Shown: one piece after another, positions 14,235 through 21,345 of the stretch
Layout of the letters: every line of letters starts with the position of its first letter
Position numbering within the stretch: position 1 is the first letter of the stretch
Assembly: GCA_040757035.1 (NCBI GenBank)
Contig: JBFLYM010000011.1
Span: 1 to 23,824, forward strand
Source: JAHJBR01 sp040757035
Lineage (GTDB): Archaea > Micrarchaeota > Micrarchaeia > Anstonellales > Bilamarchaeaceae
Direction: 5' to 3'
DNA: 23,824 nt
Position numbers and translations under genes: made by a program
The notes under the pieces: generated by a model
Database searches by the model: none
The model's input: the letters and a program-made list of their open reading frames with translations, nothing else
Told to the model about the DNA's origin: nothing

Positions 14235-14813
14235 TTGCTCTATCTTATTGCTATTATAGGTTTGATTTTTATACTGCAACTTAGTATCCCAGATTTTACA
14301 GAATATTTTATCTTAAACCCTTCGCTTGTTTTAGATCTAAATCATCCGGAACAAATTTATAGAATATTTACAGCAATATTTCTTCATGCGAATATTGAAC
14401 ATCTTTTTTTTAATCTACTCTCGCTCTTCTTTTTTGCACCAGTGCTTATACACACTATTGGAAGATTGGAATTTTATAAAATATTCTTTATCGGAGGAAT
14501 TGTAGGAAGTTTGTTCTATGTTATCATTATTCTTTTTGGTTTGTCGCATCCGATACCAGCGCTCGGAGCAAGCGGAGCGATTTATGCTATACTTGGCGCA
14601 GTCGCATTCTTTCATCCAGAATCAATAATATACGTCTATTTTTTTCCAATGAGAATGAAGTTCGCAATAATTTTATGGGTAATACTCAATCTTTTTTACA
14701 TAGTTGATTGGAGAAGCGGAATAGGCGGAGCCGCTCATTTGGGAGGTCTTTTCTTCGGATGGTTTTATGCAAAATATCTGCAGAATAATATAGGAATTAG
14801 ATGGGGTTATTGA
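14235..14813 (+). CDS. Rhomboid-family intramembrane serine protease
   Basis: 192 residues with about six hydrophobic helices. It should cut membrane proteins within the bilayer. The catalytic serine is S113 in GASG (111-114) and the histidine is H168 in AAHLGG; the HLFFN motif (56-60) supplies the oxyanion-hole side chains typical of rhomboids. The WR dipeptide of the L1 loop is not obvious. The start must be the TTG at 14235, because a TAA lies directly before it in frame. It sits 4 bases after trxB, which implies cotranscription rather than shared function. Substrates are unknown. Confidence 0.9.
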   Translation: MLYLIAIIGLIFILQLSIPDFTEYFILNPSLVLDLNHPEQIYRIFTAIFLHANIEHLFFNLLSLFFFAPVLIHTIGRLEFYKIFFIGGIVGSLFYVIIILFGLSHPIPALGASGAIYAILGAVAFFHPESIIYVYFFPMRMKFAIILWVILNLFYIVDWRSGIGGAAHLGGLFFGWFYAKYLQNNIGIRWGY

Positions 14814-14889
14814 AGTAAAATTATTGAATGAAGTAAAATTATTGAAGTAAGATTGCTAAAGCGAGTTATTAAAGCGAGGTTATTGATTT
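14809..14889 (+). repeat. Degenerate 13-18 bp tandem repeats before the synthetase gene
   Basis: The gap between the rhomboid stop and the next ATG is filled by about five drifting units of the form ATTGAAGTAAAATT, then ATTAAAGCGAGGTT. The pattern begins in the last codons of the rhomboid gene. The last unit puts GAGG about ten bases before the ATG at 14890, which may serve as a ribosome-binding site. Confidence 0.5.
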
Positions 14890-15513
14890 ATGGGCATGCT
14901 GGAGGATTTTGAACTCTTAAAAAAAAATAAATTTAAATTACTCCAATACGGTTGGGCAAAAACGAAATTAGAGGCGCACATGATCGCGCGGGCAATTGGT
15001 TATCCGATTGCGCTGAAGATAATCTCGGATGAAATTTCGCACAAAACCGATGTTGGCGGAGTGAAGATAGGAATAAAGAACGATCAGGCGCTTTCCCTTG
15101 CTTATGATGAAATAATGGAAAGTGTAAAAGGATATTCGGTGAACGGAATACTTGTGCAAAAAATGGCGCGCAAAGGAATTGAACTTATTATTGGCGGAAA
15201 GAAAGACACGCAGTTCGGACACTTGATTATTTTAGGGCTTGGCGGCGTATATGTGGAAATTTTTAAAGATATTTCACTCCGCCTTTGTCCAATAACAGAA
15301 AATGATGTGGAAGAAATGATAGAAGAACTTAAGAGCCATCCAATAATACGCGGTGCGCGCGGGCAGAAAGGAATATCAATCAAAGAACTTAAAGAACTCA
15401 TGCTAGCAACATCTAGATTTATACAAAAAAATGATCTGAAAGAATTGGATTTGAACCCAGTAATTTTTGATGAAAATGGTTATGATATTGTGGATGCGAG
15501 GATGGTTAAGTGA
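14890..15513 (+). CDS. acdB: ADP-forming acyl-CoA (acetate-CoA) ligase, beta subunit, ATP-grasp domain
   Basis: 207 residues. With the alpha subunit it converts acetyl- or acyl-CoA, ADP and phosphate to acid, CoA and ATP, the main substrate-level ATP step of fermenting archaea. ATP-grasp features include YPIALKIISDEISHKTDVGGVKIGI (split across about 38-62), the QKMARKGIELIIG strand, FGHLIILGLGGVYVEIFKD, and the C-terminal KELDLNPVIF metal-binding segment. The length is normal for a split beta subunit. Its TGA overlaps the GTG of the alpha gene by four bases, so translation is coupled. Substrate specificity (acetate, aryl acids or succinate) cannot be read from the sequence. Confidence 0.88.
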   Translation: MGMLEDFELLKKNKFKLLQYGWAKTKLEAHMIARAIGYPIALKIISDEISHKTDVGGVKIGIKNDQALSLAYDEIMESVKGYSVNGILVQKMARKGIELIIGGKKDTQFGHLIILGLGGVYVEIFKDISLRLCPITENDVEEMIEELKSHPIIRGARGQKGISIKELKELMLATSRFIQKNDLKELDLNPVIFDENGYDIVDARMVK

Positions 15514-16940
15514 ATAAGTTGATCAAAAATTTGGATTATATTTTTAATGCAAAGAGTATCGCAATAATCGGTGCGAGCGACAATCCTGAAAAATTAGGCA
15601 ATGTAATCTTAAAGAATTTTATAGATGGTGGTTTTGGCGGCAGAATATTTCCGATAAACCCAAAATACAAAGCCTTGTTAAATCTTAAATGTTATTCAAA
15701 TGTTCTCGCTGTAAAAGAAGAAATAAACTGCGCAATAATCGCTACGCCTGCGCAAACGGTTTCTGCAATTTTAGAGCAATGCGCGAAAAAAAAAATACGC
15801 GGAATTGTTCTTTTATCGGGCGGTTTTGCCGAGGCCGGAAACAACAAACTTGAAGAAGAAATAACAGATATATGCAAAAAAAATGAGATTGCGCTTATTG
15901 GTCCGAACTGTTTAGGCATACTCAACCCGCATACGCGCATAGACAGTATATTCATGCCATTTTATAAATTTCAAAGGCCTTGTCCAGGTTCAATTGCCTT
16001 TATTACACAAAGTGGGGGAGTAGGAAGTACGGTTGTTGATTTGGCCGCGAGTTATGGAGTAGGAATTTCTAAATTCATTTCTTATGGAAACGGTGCGGTG
16101 CTTTCTGAAGCCGATTTTTTAGAGTATTTGGAACAGGATAAAAAAACAAAGATAATTATTCTTTATCTTGAGGGTACGAAAGATGGCACACGCTTTTTTA
16201 ATGCGATAAAAAAAGTCAACAGAAAAAAACCGATAATAGTTCTTAAAGCTGGAAAGGGCGAGAAGGCTGGCGAAGCGGCAAAATCGCACACTGGCAATCT
16301 TGCGGGAAATTATCTCGCTTACAAGGCAGCCTTTAGACAGGCGAAAGTAATTGAAGCAGAAAGTTTGGAAGAACTTTTTGATTTTGTGAAGATATTCAGA
16401 CAGACGCTTCCAAATGGAAATAGAATAGGAATTATTACTAATGGAGGAGGAATAGGGGTTTTAACTGCTGATGCGATAGAAAGAGAAGGACTGACAATTG
16501 CGCAGATGGAAGCGAAAACGGTGCGCGCAATAAAAAACATACTTCCTGAATATGGGAATGTTGGCAATCCATTGGATTTGATTGCTGATGCGGGTGTTGA
16601 AAAGTTTGAAACTGCAACCGAATTGTTTATGCAGGATGCAAACATTGATATAATAATTATTGATGTGCTTTTCCAAGTACCACCGGTAGATGAGCGATTA
16701 TTAAAAGTGCTTATACGTGCTTCTGATGATAAACGAAAACCAATTGCGGTTGTTGCAATGGGTGGAAATTATACTGAAAGACAAAGGACGATGCTTGAAA
16801 GCAATGGAGTACCAACTTATAATGACCCGCTTACAGCTGTAAAAGCTATAAAAAAACTCATTGAATATGCGGAGAGCGCGAGAGGCATTTATACTGATCC
16901 ACTAAAAAAACGTGGATCGTATATACTCAACCAAACTTAG
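15510..16940 (+). CDS. acdA: ADP-forming acyl-CoA (acetate-CoA) ligase, alpha subunit
   Basis: 476 residues. The CoA-binding Rossmann domain starts SIAIIGASDNPEKLG (16-30), with LIGPNCLGILNP at 129-140. The succinyl-CoA-ligase-like domain has FITQSGGVGSTVVDLA (164-179), and the phosphorylated histidine should be H260 in KSHTGNLAG. The third domain continues with NGGGIGVLTADA. It starts at GTG 15510, overlapping the beta gene by four bases. The last ~16 codons, from TDPLKKRG on, lie inside the double-hairpin element, whose loop provides the TAG stop, so the native C-terminus has been replaced or extended. It converges with the fibrillarin gene. Confidence 0.9.
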   Translation: MNKLIKNLDYIFNAKSIAIIGASDNPEKLGNVILKNFIDGGFGGRIFPINPKYKALLNLKCYSNVLAVKEEINCAIIATPAQTVSAILEQCAKKKIRGIVLLSGGFAEAGNNKLEEEITDICKKNEIALIGPNCLGILNPHTRIDSIFMPFYKFQRPCPGSIAFITQSGGVGSTVVDLAASYGVGISKFISYGNGAVLSEADFLEYLEQDKKTKIIILYLEGTKDGTRFFNAIKKVNRKKPIIVLKAGKGEKAGEAAKSHTGNLAGNYLAYKAAFRQAKVIEAESLEELFDFVKIFRQTLPNGNRIGIITNGGGIGVLTADAIEREGLTIAQMEAKTVRAIKNILPEYGNVGNPLDLIADAGVEKFETATELFMQDANIDIIIIDVLFQVPPVDERLLKVLIRASDDKRKPIAVVAMGGNYTERQRTMLESNGVPTYNDPLTAVKAIKKLIEYAESARGIYTDPLKKRGSYILNQT

Positions 16941-16953
16941 TTGGTTGAGTATA
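16889..16953. repeat. Double-hairpin element, copy 2, between convergent genes
   Basis: Hairpin A is GATCCAC (16896-16902) with GTGGATC (16912-16918) around an A-rich loop. Hairpin B is TATACTCAACCAA (16922-16934), loop ACTTAG, and the perfect 13-bp complement (16941-16953). Apart from the 33-base loop difference it matches copy 1 at 11811-11907 almost base for base. It overlaps the end of acdA and stops 12 bases short of the fibrillarin stop. The symmetrical stems would suit termination in both directions. Confidence 0.78.
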
Positions 16954-16965
16954 AGATAGAAATTT

Positions 16966-17625
16966 TTATTTCTTTTTCAACACAAGAAATAAATGATCTT
17001 TATCATAAGGTTCAAGTTTCAATTCTTGGATTATGTCAAAAAAAGGAGCGAGTTTATTCTTTACTTTTCTAAAAACCTCCTGTGGTTGTTCAAGCACATT
17101 AATACTTTGACTTTTCACACAGAACATTGCCATCCCATCTTTTTTAAGAAATTTTTGCGAATTTGCAATTAGTATATCATCCTGATCAGGCTGGGAAACA
17201 TCCTGATAGATGACATCAACAGCGCCTACATCTGCATAATTATCTGGTTTTCGCGCATCCTCCAGGATAGGGACAAAATTTTTTCTTTTTTCTGAAAGTT
17301 GGAGAAGCGCGTTCATACTCTGCGCCGATATTTCTACACAAAAAATAGTTCCTTCATTACCGATTATATCAGAAACATGCGATGCTGTTGTTCCTGTACT
17401 TGCGCCAAGATACAAAACATGCATCCCTTTTTTTATTGGAAATTCTTTTAGTCCTTTTTTTATCGCACCTGCAAGTTTGCTCCTATATGGGTCCCATTCG
17501 CGATATTCCCTATTCCCGATTTTATAAAGTTTTTCTTTGTAAACGCGCGCGCCAGGTACAGCATTCTCTGTTGCAAGTTTTCTATCTGTACTGAAAACCT
17601 GCTCAAATATTTGTACAATTTCCAT
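16966..17625 (-). CDS. flpA: Fibrillarin-like rRNA/tRNA 2'-O-methyltransferase
   Basis: 219 residues, normal for the archaeal protein. It is the catalytic subunit of C/D-box ribonucleoproteins, methylating ribose 2'-OH groups guided by small RNAs, together with Nop5 and L7Ae. Seen: N-terminal TENAVPGARVYKEKLY and YREWDPYRSKLAGAI, the SAM-binding VLYLGASTGTTASHVSD (70-86), VDVIYQDVSQPDQ, FCVKSQSIN, and the end LEPYDKDHLFLVLKKK. The usual partner gene nop5 is not adjacent. It follows the DUF234-type ATPase by 11 bases on the same strand, so it may be read from that transcript or from a promoter inside the ATPase gene. Confidence 0.94.
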   Translation of the reverse strand: MEIVQIFEQVFSTDRKLATENAVPGARVYKEKLYKIGNREYREWDPYRSKLAGAIKKGLKEFPIKKGMHVLYLGASTGTTASHVSDIIGNEGTIFCVEISAQSMNALLQLSEKRKNFVPILEDARKPDNYADVGAVDVIYQDVSQPDQDDILIANSQKFLKKDGMAMFCVKSQSINVLEQPQEVFRKVKNKLAPFFDIIQELKLEPYDKDHLFLVLKKK

Positions 17626-17636
17626 TTTGTAATCAT

Positions 17637-19064
17637 CTATTTTTTATTTTTATAAATCTGCAATGTATCTGCGATGTCATCCAGATCAAGTATGACAAAT
17701 CCCTGTTTTCTTAGATTTTCCTTTCCAAAAATTTTTTTTCCAAATAAACCAAAGAATTCTTTTTTTCTTTCCCATTCAACAAATCCTGCCTTTTCTTTTA
17801 AGCATTCAATTATCTTTTCGGCTTCTTTCTCTTTCACATCGGACCACTTGCATTCCATAAACAATGCCTCTTTTTTAATTTCATCCAGGCAAGTTAAATC
17901 AATATCCACTTCCTTTCTTCCGTTTGCATCCCTATAGCAACCCCACCATTTACCTATTTTTGAAAAAACCAATGGCAACATACCGCGCTTGCACATTTTT
18001 TTCAAAATCTGTTTGCACACATCTTCAAATATAAATGAAGTGTATTGGTTTAGTTCGGATTTTATAATGTCCAAAACTTTTTTTCTATCTTCACCTTCAA
18101 TATCGGATCGATAAGGATAGACGTATTTGTACCAAAACTTAAAAAAATTGTCTTTGATTAGATACAGTGTCTGTTTTGACTTGGGTTTTTTTGTTGTTAT
18201 TGGACTTATTTTTTCTATGTAATTTAATTTTATCAAAGTTCCAAGATACTTTGGCAGCTTGTGATGTTCAATACCAGTTTTTGTTGCTATGTCATTTAAT
18301 TTTGCGCCCCTGGTTGAGATAACCTCAAATATTCTGGAATACCTTTCAGGCTCTCTTAATTCTTCTCTCAACAAAAATATCGGCTCCTCATACAAGATCG
18401 CATCCTTTCTTAAAATTTTATCAGAAATATTTGAGAAAATGTCTGTTCGCCCATCAAATTCAAGCAGATACATTGGAATGTTCCCGAGTATGCAGTATGC
18501 ATAAATCTTGTCCCTAATATTGTATTTAGGAAAGAATTTTACGGAATCTTCAAATAATAATGGTTCAATTCTTAATTGACCTGTTCTTCTTCCATATAAA
18601 GGCGATTTGGACGTCAGCTCATGTTCCATAACAGATATGCTGGATCCGCACAAAATAAGAAATATTTTTGTGTTTTTAAGGTACTCATCCCAGCCGGTCT
18701 GGAATATGGAAGAGATTGCAGTATTTGCTGATGCTAGATATGGATATTCGTCTATAACTAGTATAAATCTTTTATTTTTCACCTTTTCGGCCAAATAAAG
18801 AAAAAATTCGTCCCAAGAATTAATCTCCGGCGCCCTTTCATTGAGAGAATCTGCAGTTCTTCTTACAATTGTCTTTAGCTGAATTACATCATCAGATTTT
18901 GTACAGATATAATATGCATGCAGTTTTTGTTTATAAAATTGTTTCATCAGTTCGGTTTTTCCAACTCTTCTTCTGCCGTATATAATTAAAAAATCCGCTC
19001 TGTTGCTCTTATAACGTTCTTCCAAGACTTGCAGTTCTGATTCTCGGTTAATAAATATACTCAT
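17637..19064 (-). CDS. Archaeal P-loop ATPase with DUF234-type C-terminal domain
   Basis: 475 residues. FINRESEL (4-11) opens the ATPase_2 domain; Walker A GRRRVGKTE (30-38) and Walker B ILVIDEYPYL (101-110) are intact; LILCGSSISVMEHE is the sensor. A winged helix follows (RYSRIFEVISTRGAKLNDIATK onward). The C-terminal domain has VDIDLTCL and MECKWSDVKEKEAEKI, a restriction-endonuclease-like pattern typical of DUF234. The role is unknown; proteins of this family are numerous in archaea. A 16-bp palindrome covers the start codon. It lies 11 bases upstream of flpA on the same strand. Confidence 0.82.
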   Translation of the reverse strand: MSIFINRESELQVLEERYKSNRADFLIIYGRRRVGKTELMKQFYKQKLHAYYICTKSDDVIQLKTIVRRTADSLNERAPEINSWDEFFLYLAEKVKNKRFILVIDEYPYLASANTAISSIFQTGWDEYLKNTKIFLILCGSSISVMEHELTSKSPLYGRRTGQLRIEPLLFEDSVKFFPKYNIRDKIYAYCILGNIPMYLLEFDGRTDIFSNISDKILRKDAILYEEPIFLLREELREPERYSRIFEVISTRGAKLNDIATKTGIEHHKLPKYLGTLIKLNYIEKISPITTKKPKSKQTLYLIKDNFFKFWYKYVYPYRSDIEGEDRKKVLDIIKSELNQYTSFIFEDVCKQILKKMCKRGMLPLVFSKIGKWWGCYRDANGRKEVDIDLTCLDEIKKEALFMECKWSDVKEKEAEKIIECLKEKAGFVEWERKKEFFGLFGKKIFGKENLRKQGFVILDLDDIADTLQIYKNKK

Positions 19065-19071
19065 GAGTATA
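19056..19071 (-). promoter_or_regulatory. 16-bp palindrome over the ATPase start codon
   Basis: TATACTCATGAGTATA is a perfect palindrome. The complement of the ATG (19062-19064) lies near its centre. A bound dimer would block start of transcription or translation of a leaderless message. TATA-like ATATTTATAAAG lies at about 19083-19094, 20-30 bases upstream. Confidence 0.5.
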
Positions 19072-19149
19072 ATTATTATGAATATATTTATAAAGACTTT
19101 GGGATTTACTATAACTACAACTCATCAAGGATTTACAAGTGGTTGATTT

Positions 19150-19786
19150 ATGTCTGAAATATATAATGAAGTTCCCAAAGATGTTGAACACCAACTAAAA
19201 AAACAACCAAAAAAGTGCGATTCCACGTGTAGTTTTTACGATAGATGAAATAAAACGTAGATTATCTTATAAAAAAATTTAAGGAGATTGCACAAGCTAC
19301 TGGAGAAGAAGCAAGTGAGGCATTTTACTCCCTTAAAGAGGATGAAAGGGCAGAGTGTCTTATCAGACATGCAGGAAACTTTGCAAAATTAAAACAAAAA
19401 TTTAATATTCATCTTTGTTAGTAATTGGAGGACATGGTACTCCGACAAGCATTTGTCTAACTGATGATCATAAGGAGAGAAATTATATTGATATTTTTGA
19501 TAAAAATGTTTTAGATTGCATTTGCAATGCATTAGATAAAGATAACAATCCGCAGATAATACTTGAATCATGTTCAACCGGAAATAAAGCAACACAAAAC
19601 AACATCGCAAAAATAATTTCAAAAAATACCGGGGCAGAAGTTTTCGCACCAGATTTACCTACCTTTGTGCGAAATATATCGTTTAAAATTCAGAATAACA
19701 AACCACGCATCCAATCAGTGGAATATCGTACTATAAATATTGAAACCCGTTACAAAGAAGGAAAGCTATCAAATCATACTAAATAA
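19150..19786 (+). pseudogene. Decayed caspase/CHAT-like (clan CD) peptidase gene
   Basis: Pieces of one protein lie in successive frames: MSEIYNEVPKDVEHQLKKQ (from 19150, stop at 19246), then IPRVVFTIDEIKRRLSYKKI, then FKEIAQATGEEASEAFYSL through LKQKFNIHLC (stop near 19422), then from 19415 VIGGHGTPTSI through ILESCSTGNK to 19786. GGHG (His7 of the last piece) and ESCSTG (Cys53) have the spacing and context of the His-Cys dyad of clan CD peptidases. At least three frameshifts are needed to join the pieces, so it is a pseudogene unless the assembly is wrong. The 123-residue last piece could still be made from TTG 19415, but lacks the upstream part. Confidence 0.55.
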
Positions 19787-19830
19787 GAAAAAAATAAAAT
19801 GAAATTAAAAATAAAACGGGCCCGACGAGA

Positions 19831-20069
19831 TTCTCAACCGAACCGCGGAGGGGGCTTCGCCCCCTCCCCAGTTTGAGGGTCTTCCTGACCCTCCCCAACG
19901 AATCGTTTTTTCTTTGGGGTTGATACAGACCTTGTTGTATTATCATCAATATCTGTTTTTCTTTTTGGGGTTTGGGCGGTCTACAGAAGCGAAGCTTCTG
20001 GAGAGATTGCGAACGACATTTCGTTCGCAAGATGTCGGACTAAGGGGGCAACGCCCCCTTGGGCTGACA
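19831..20069 (-). other. 239-nt T-loop intron of tRNA-Lys carrying a structured repeat
   Basis: It starts after A59 and ends before T60, as in the two alanine tRNAs. From its 5' end it holds AAGGGGGC/GCCCCCTT with flanking TGTC/GACA, TTGCGAACGA/TCGTTCGCAA, AGAAGC/GCTTCT, and then a full core of the interspersed repeat. No protein is encoded. It is far longer than the other introns here. Confidence 0.75.
19837..19921 (-). repeat. Structured interspersed repeat, copy 4, inside the tRNA-Lys intron
   Basis: On the minus strand it runs from AACCCCAAAG to CGCGGTTCGGT, with the GAGGGTC/GACCCTC and GGAGGGGGC/GCCCCCTCC hairpins and the AACGATTCGTT variant also found in copy 3. It has the same sense as the tRNA. 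Its end lies seven bases before exon 3 begins; the CCATATCCC linker is absent. Confidence 0.8.
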
Positions 20070-20091
20070 TTTGAACTCGCGACCTACGGAT

Positions 20092-20111
20092 ATCTTCGTT
20101 TGCTGGAAACA
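20092..20111 (-). other. Canonical anticodon-loop intron (37/38) of tRNA-Lys
   Basis: 20 nt with a GTTT/AAAC stem and a CCAGC loop. Bulges TAT and ATA place the junctions after A37 and before A38. It is one of the shortest forms such an intron can take. Confidence 0.75.
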
Positions 20112-20284
20112 TAAGAGTCCGCCACTCTAGCCAAGCTGAGCTACGGGCCCGCATTCAGCTATGTTTATTTTTGTTGAATTAAAATCAATTATAACCAATA
20201 AATAATAAATAGATATAGTTCTTACTATTTATTAAAAGTAAAAAAAAGTGAAATTTAATTACTATGTCACTATGCTTGTTTTTT

Positions 20285-20355
20285 GCTGGGTTGACAGATC
20301 GGCTATGTACCCGCCTGCAGAGCGGGATAGAGGGGTTCAATTCCCTTACCCAGCT
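20285..20355 (+). tRNA. tRNA-Cys(GCA)
   Basis: Acceptor GCTGGGT pairs perfectly with ACCCAGC; discriminator T73 is the cysteine identity base. D-stem ACA/TGT; anticodon arm CCCGC, loop CTGCAGA, GCGGG gives GCA. T-arm AGGGG TTCAATT CCCTT. No intron and no encoded CCA. A truncated ATPase gene begins about 24 bases after it. It is divergent from tRNA-Lys across an AT-rich 134-base gap holding no visible gene. Confidence 0.93.
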
Positions 20356-20378
20356 TAAGTAGAACTTTTTTATTGTAG

Positions 20379-21329
20379 AGGGTAAAGGCTTATTATGACA
20401 GGGATCTAGAAATTAAATTTATACTTTCTGGTTCTTCTAGTTTAAGAATACAAACAGAGGCAAATAAATATCTAAAAGGTAGAACTATTGAGGCTGAGCT
20501 TTTTCCTCTTGATTTCAAGGAATTCTTATTCTTTAATAATATTGAAATGCCGGAAATTAAGAAAAAAGATGCAAGGAGCTTACTCACTATTCAAAAACAA
20601 TTGACAAAAATGATCGAAGAATATCTGCATGTAGGTGGATTCCCAGAATGGTTTGAGATAAAAAATGAGGTAGATGCCAGAGAAAGATGGTTAGTTCACC
20701 TTACGACAGATATTCCCAAGAAGGCTATCTATGAAGATATAGCCGTTTACTTCGGCATAAGAAACCCAAAGGTCATCGATCTTTTATTGAATATTCTGGC
20801 CATAAACCAAAGTAAAATTCTTTCTTATGAAAAAATAAATGAGGCAGTGAATCTGGATAGAGCTACTCTTTTAAATTACATTGAATTTCTAAAATCCAGT
20901 TACCTGGTATTGGAAATTCCGATCTACGGCACTCCAAAAAAACAGATAAAAGCAATGAAAAAATTTCTTTTAGTTGATCAGGGTCTCAGGAATTCATTGA
21001 TGAAAGAATACATCTTAAAAGAGGACAACAAAGGCTTTATTGTCGAAAATTTAGTCGGCACTACATTAGCTTTGAATTATAAGAACCTTACCTATTGGAA
21101 GGAACAAATCTATGAAGTGGACTTTGTTGCTGATAGTGTACCCATAGAAGTAAAGTATCAGACCACGATAACCAATAAAGATTTTCGTGGTTTGCTCAAA
21201 TTTCTTGAAAGGTATGAAAAAAATCATGGAATAATAATAACCAAAGATAAATTCGAGGAGAGAAGCATTGAAGGCAAAAAAATAAAGTTTGTGCCGTTTT
21301 GGTTATTTCTGCTAGAGCCAAAATTGTGA
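20379..21329 (+). pseudogene. 5'-truncated AAA_14/DUF4143-type ATPase
   Basis: An open frame without an ATG begins after TAG at 20376 and reads YYDRDLEIKFILSGSSS, which in intact relatives follows Walker B. It continues through KGRTIEAELFPLDFKEF, the DUF4143 helical region with HTH-like LDRATLLNYIEFLKSSYLV, and the nuclease-like EVDFVAD and VPIEVKY. The P-loop and Walker B (about the first 120 residues) are absent, so it cannot work as an ATPase. The first internal ATG is 20547, giving 260 residues. The break lies within about 25 bases of the 3' end of tRNA-Cys, suggesting loss through recombination or integration there. The intact relative here is the gene at 11847. Confidence 0.75.
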
Positions 21330-21345
21330 TCTATTCTTTGTTTCC

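Larger units (their letters stand above)
19817..20150 (-). tRNA. tRNA-Lys(CTT) with two introns: 20 nt at 37/38 and 239 nt in the T-loop
   Basis: The 5' end is at 20150. Acceptor GGGCCCG (20150-20144) pairs perfectly with CGGGCCC (19824-19818); discriminator G at 19817. D-stem GCTC/GAGT. Anticodon stem GCGGA/TCCGT with loop CTCTTA, intron, A; anticodon CTT. T-stem GCGAG (20080-20076) pairs with CTCGT (19829-19825), 247 bases away, with T-loop TTCAAA / T60. First intron: inner helix GTTT/AAAC, bulges TAT and ATA, outer stem intact, central helix imperfect. Second intron: central helix TTCA/TGAG, bulges AAT and AAT. The perfect acceptor and T-stem across the long gap make this one gene rather than two fragments. 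Confidence 0.88.

Noticed and set aside
19779..20114. Two open frames (83 codons minus, 66 codons plus) over the tRNA-Lys locus
   Set aside because: They cover tRNA exons, the intron and the repeat; coding similarity is absent.
20547..21329. 260-residue protein starting at the internal ATG as an intact gene
   Set aside because: Conserved ATPase sequence continues upstream of this ATG without a break in frame, and the P-loop half is missing, so truncation is the better reading.
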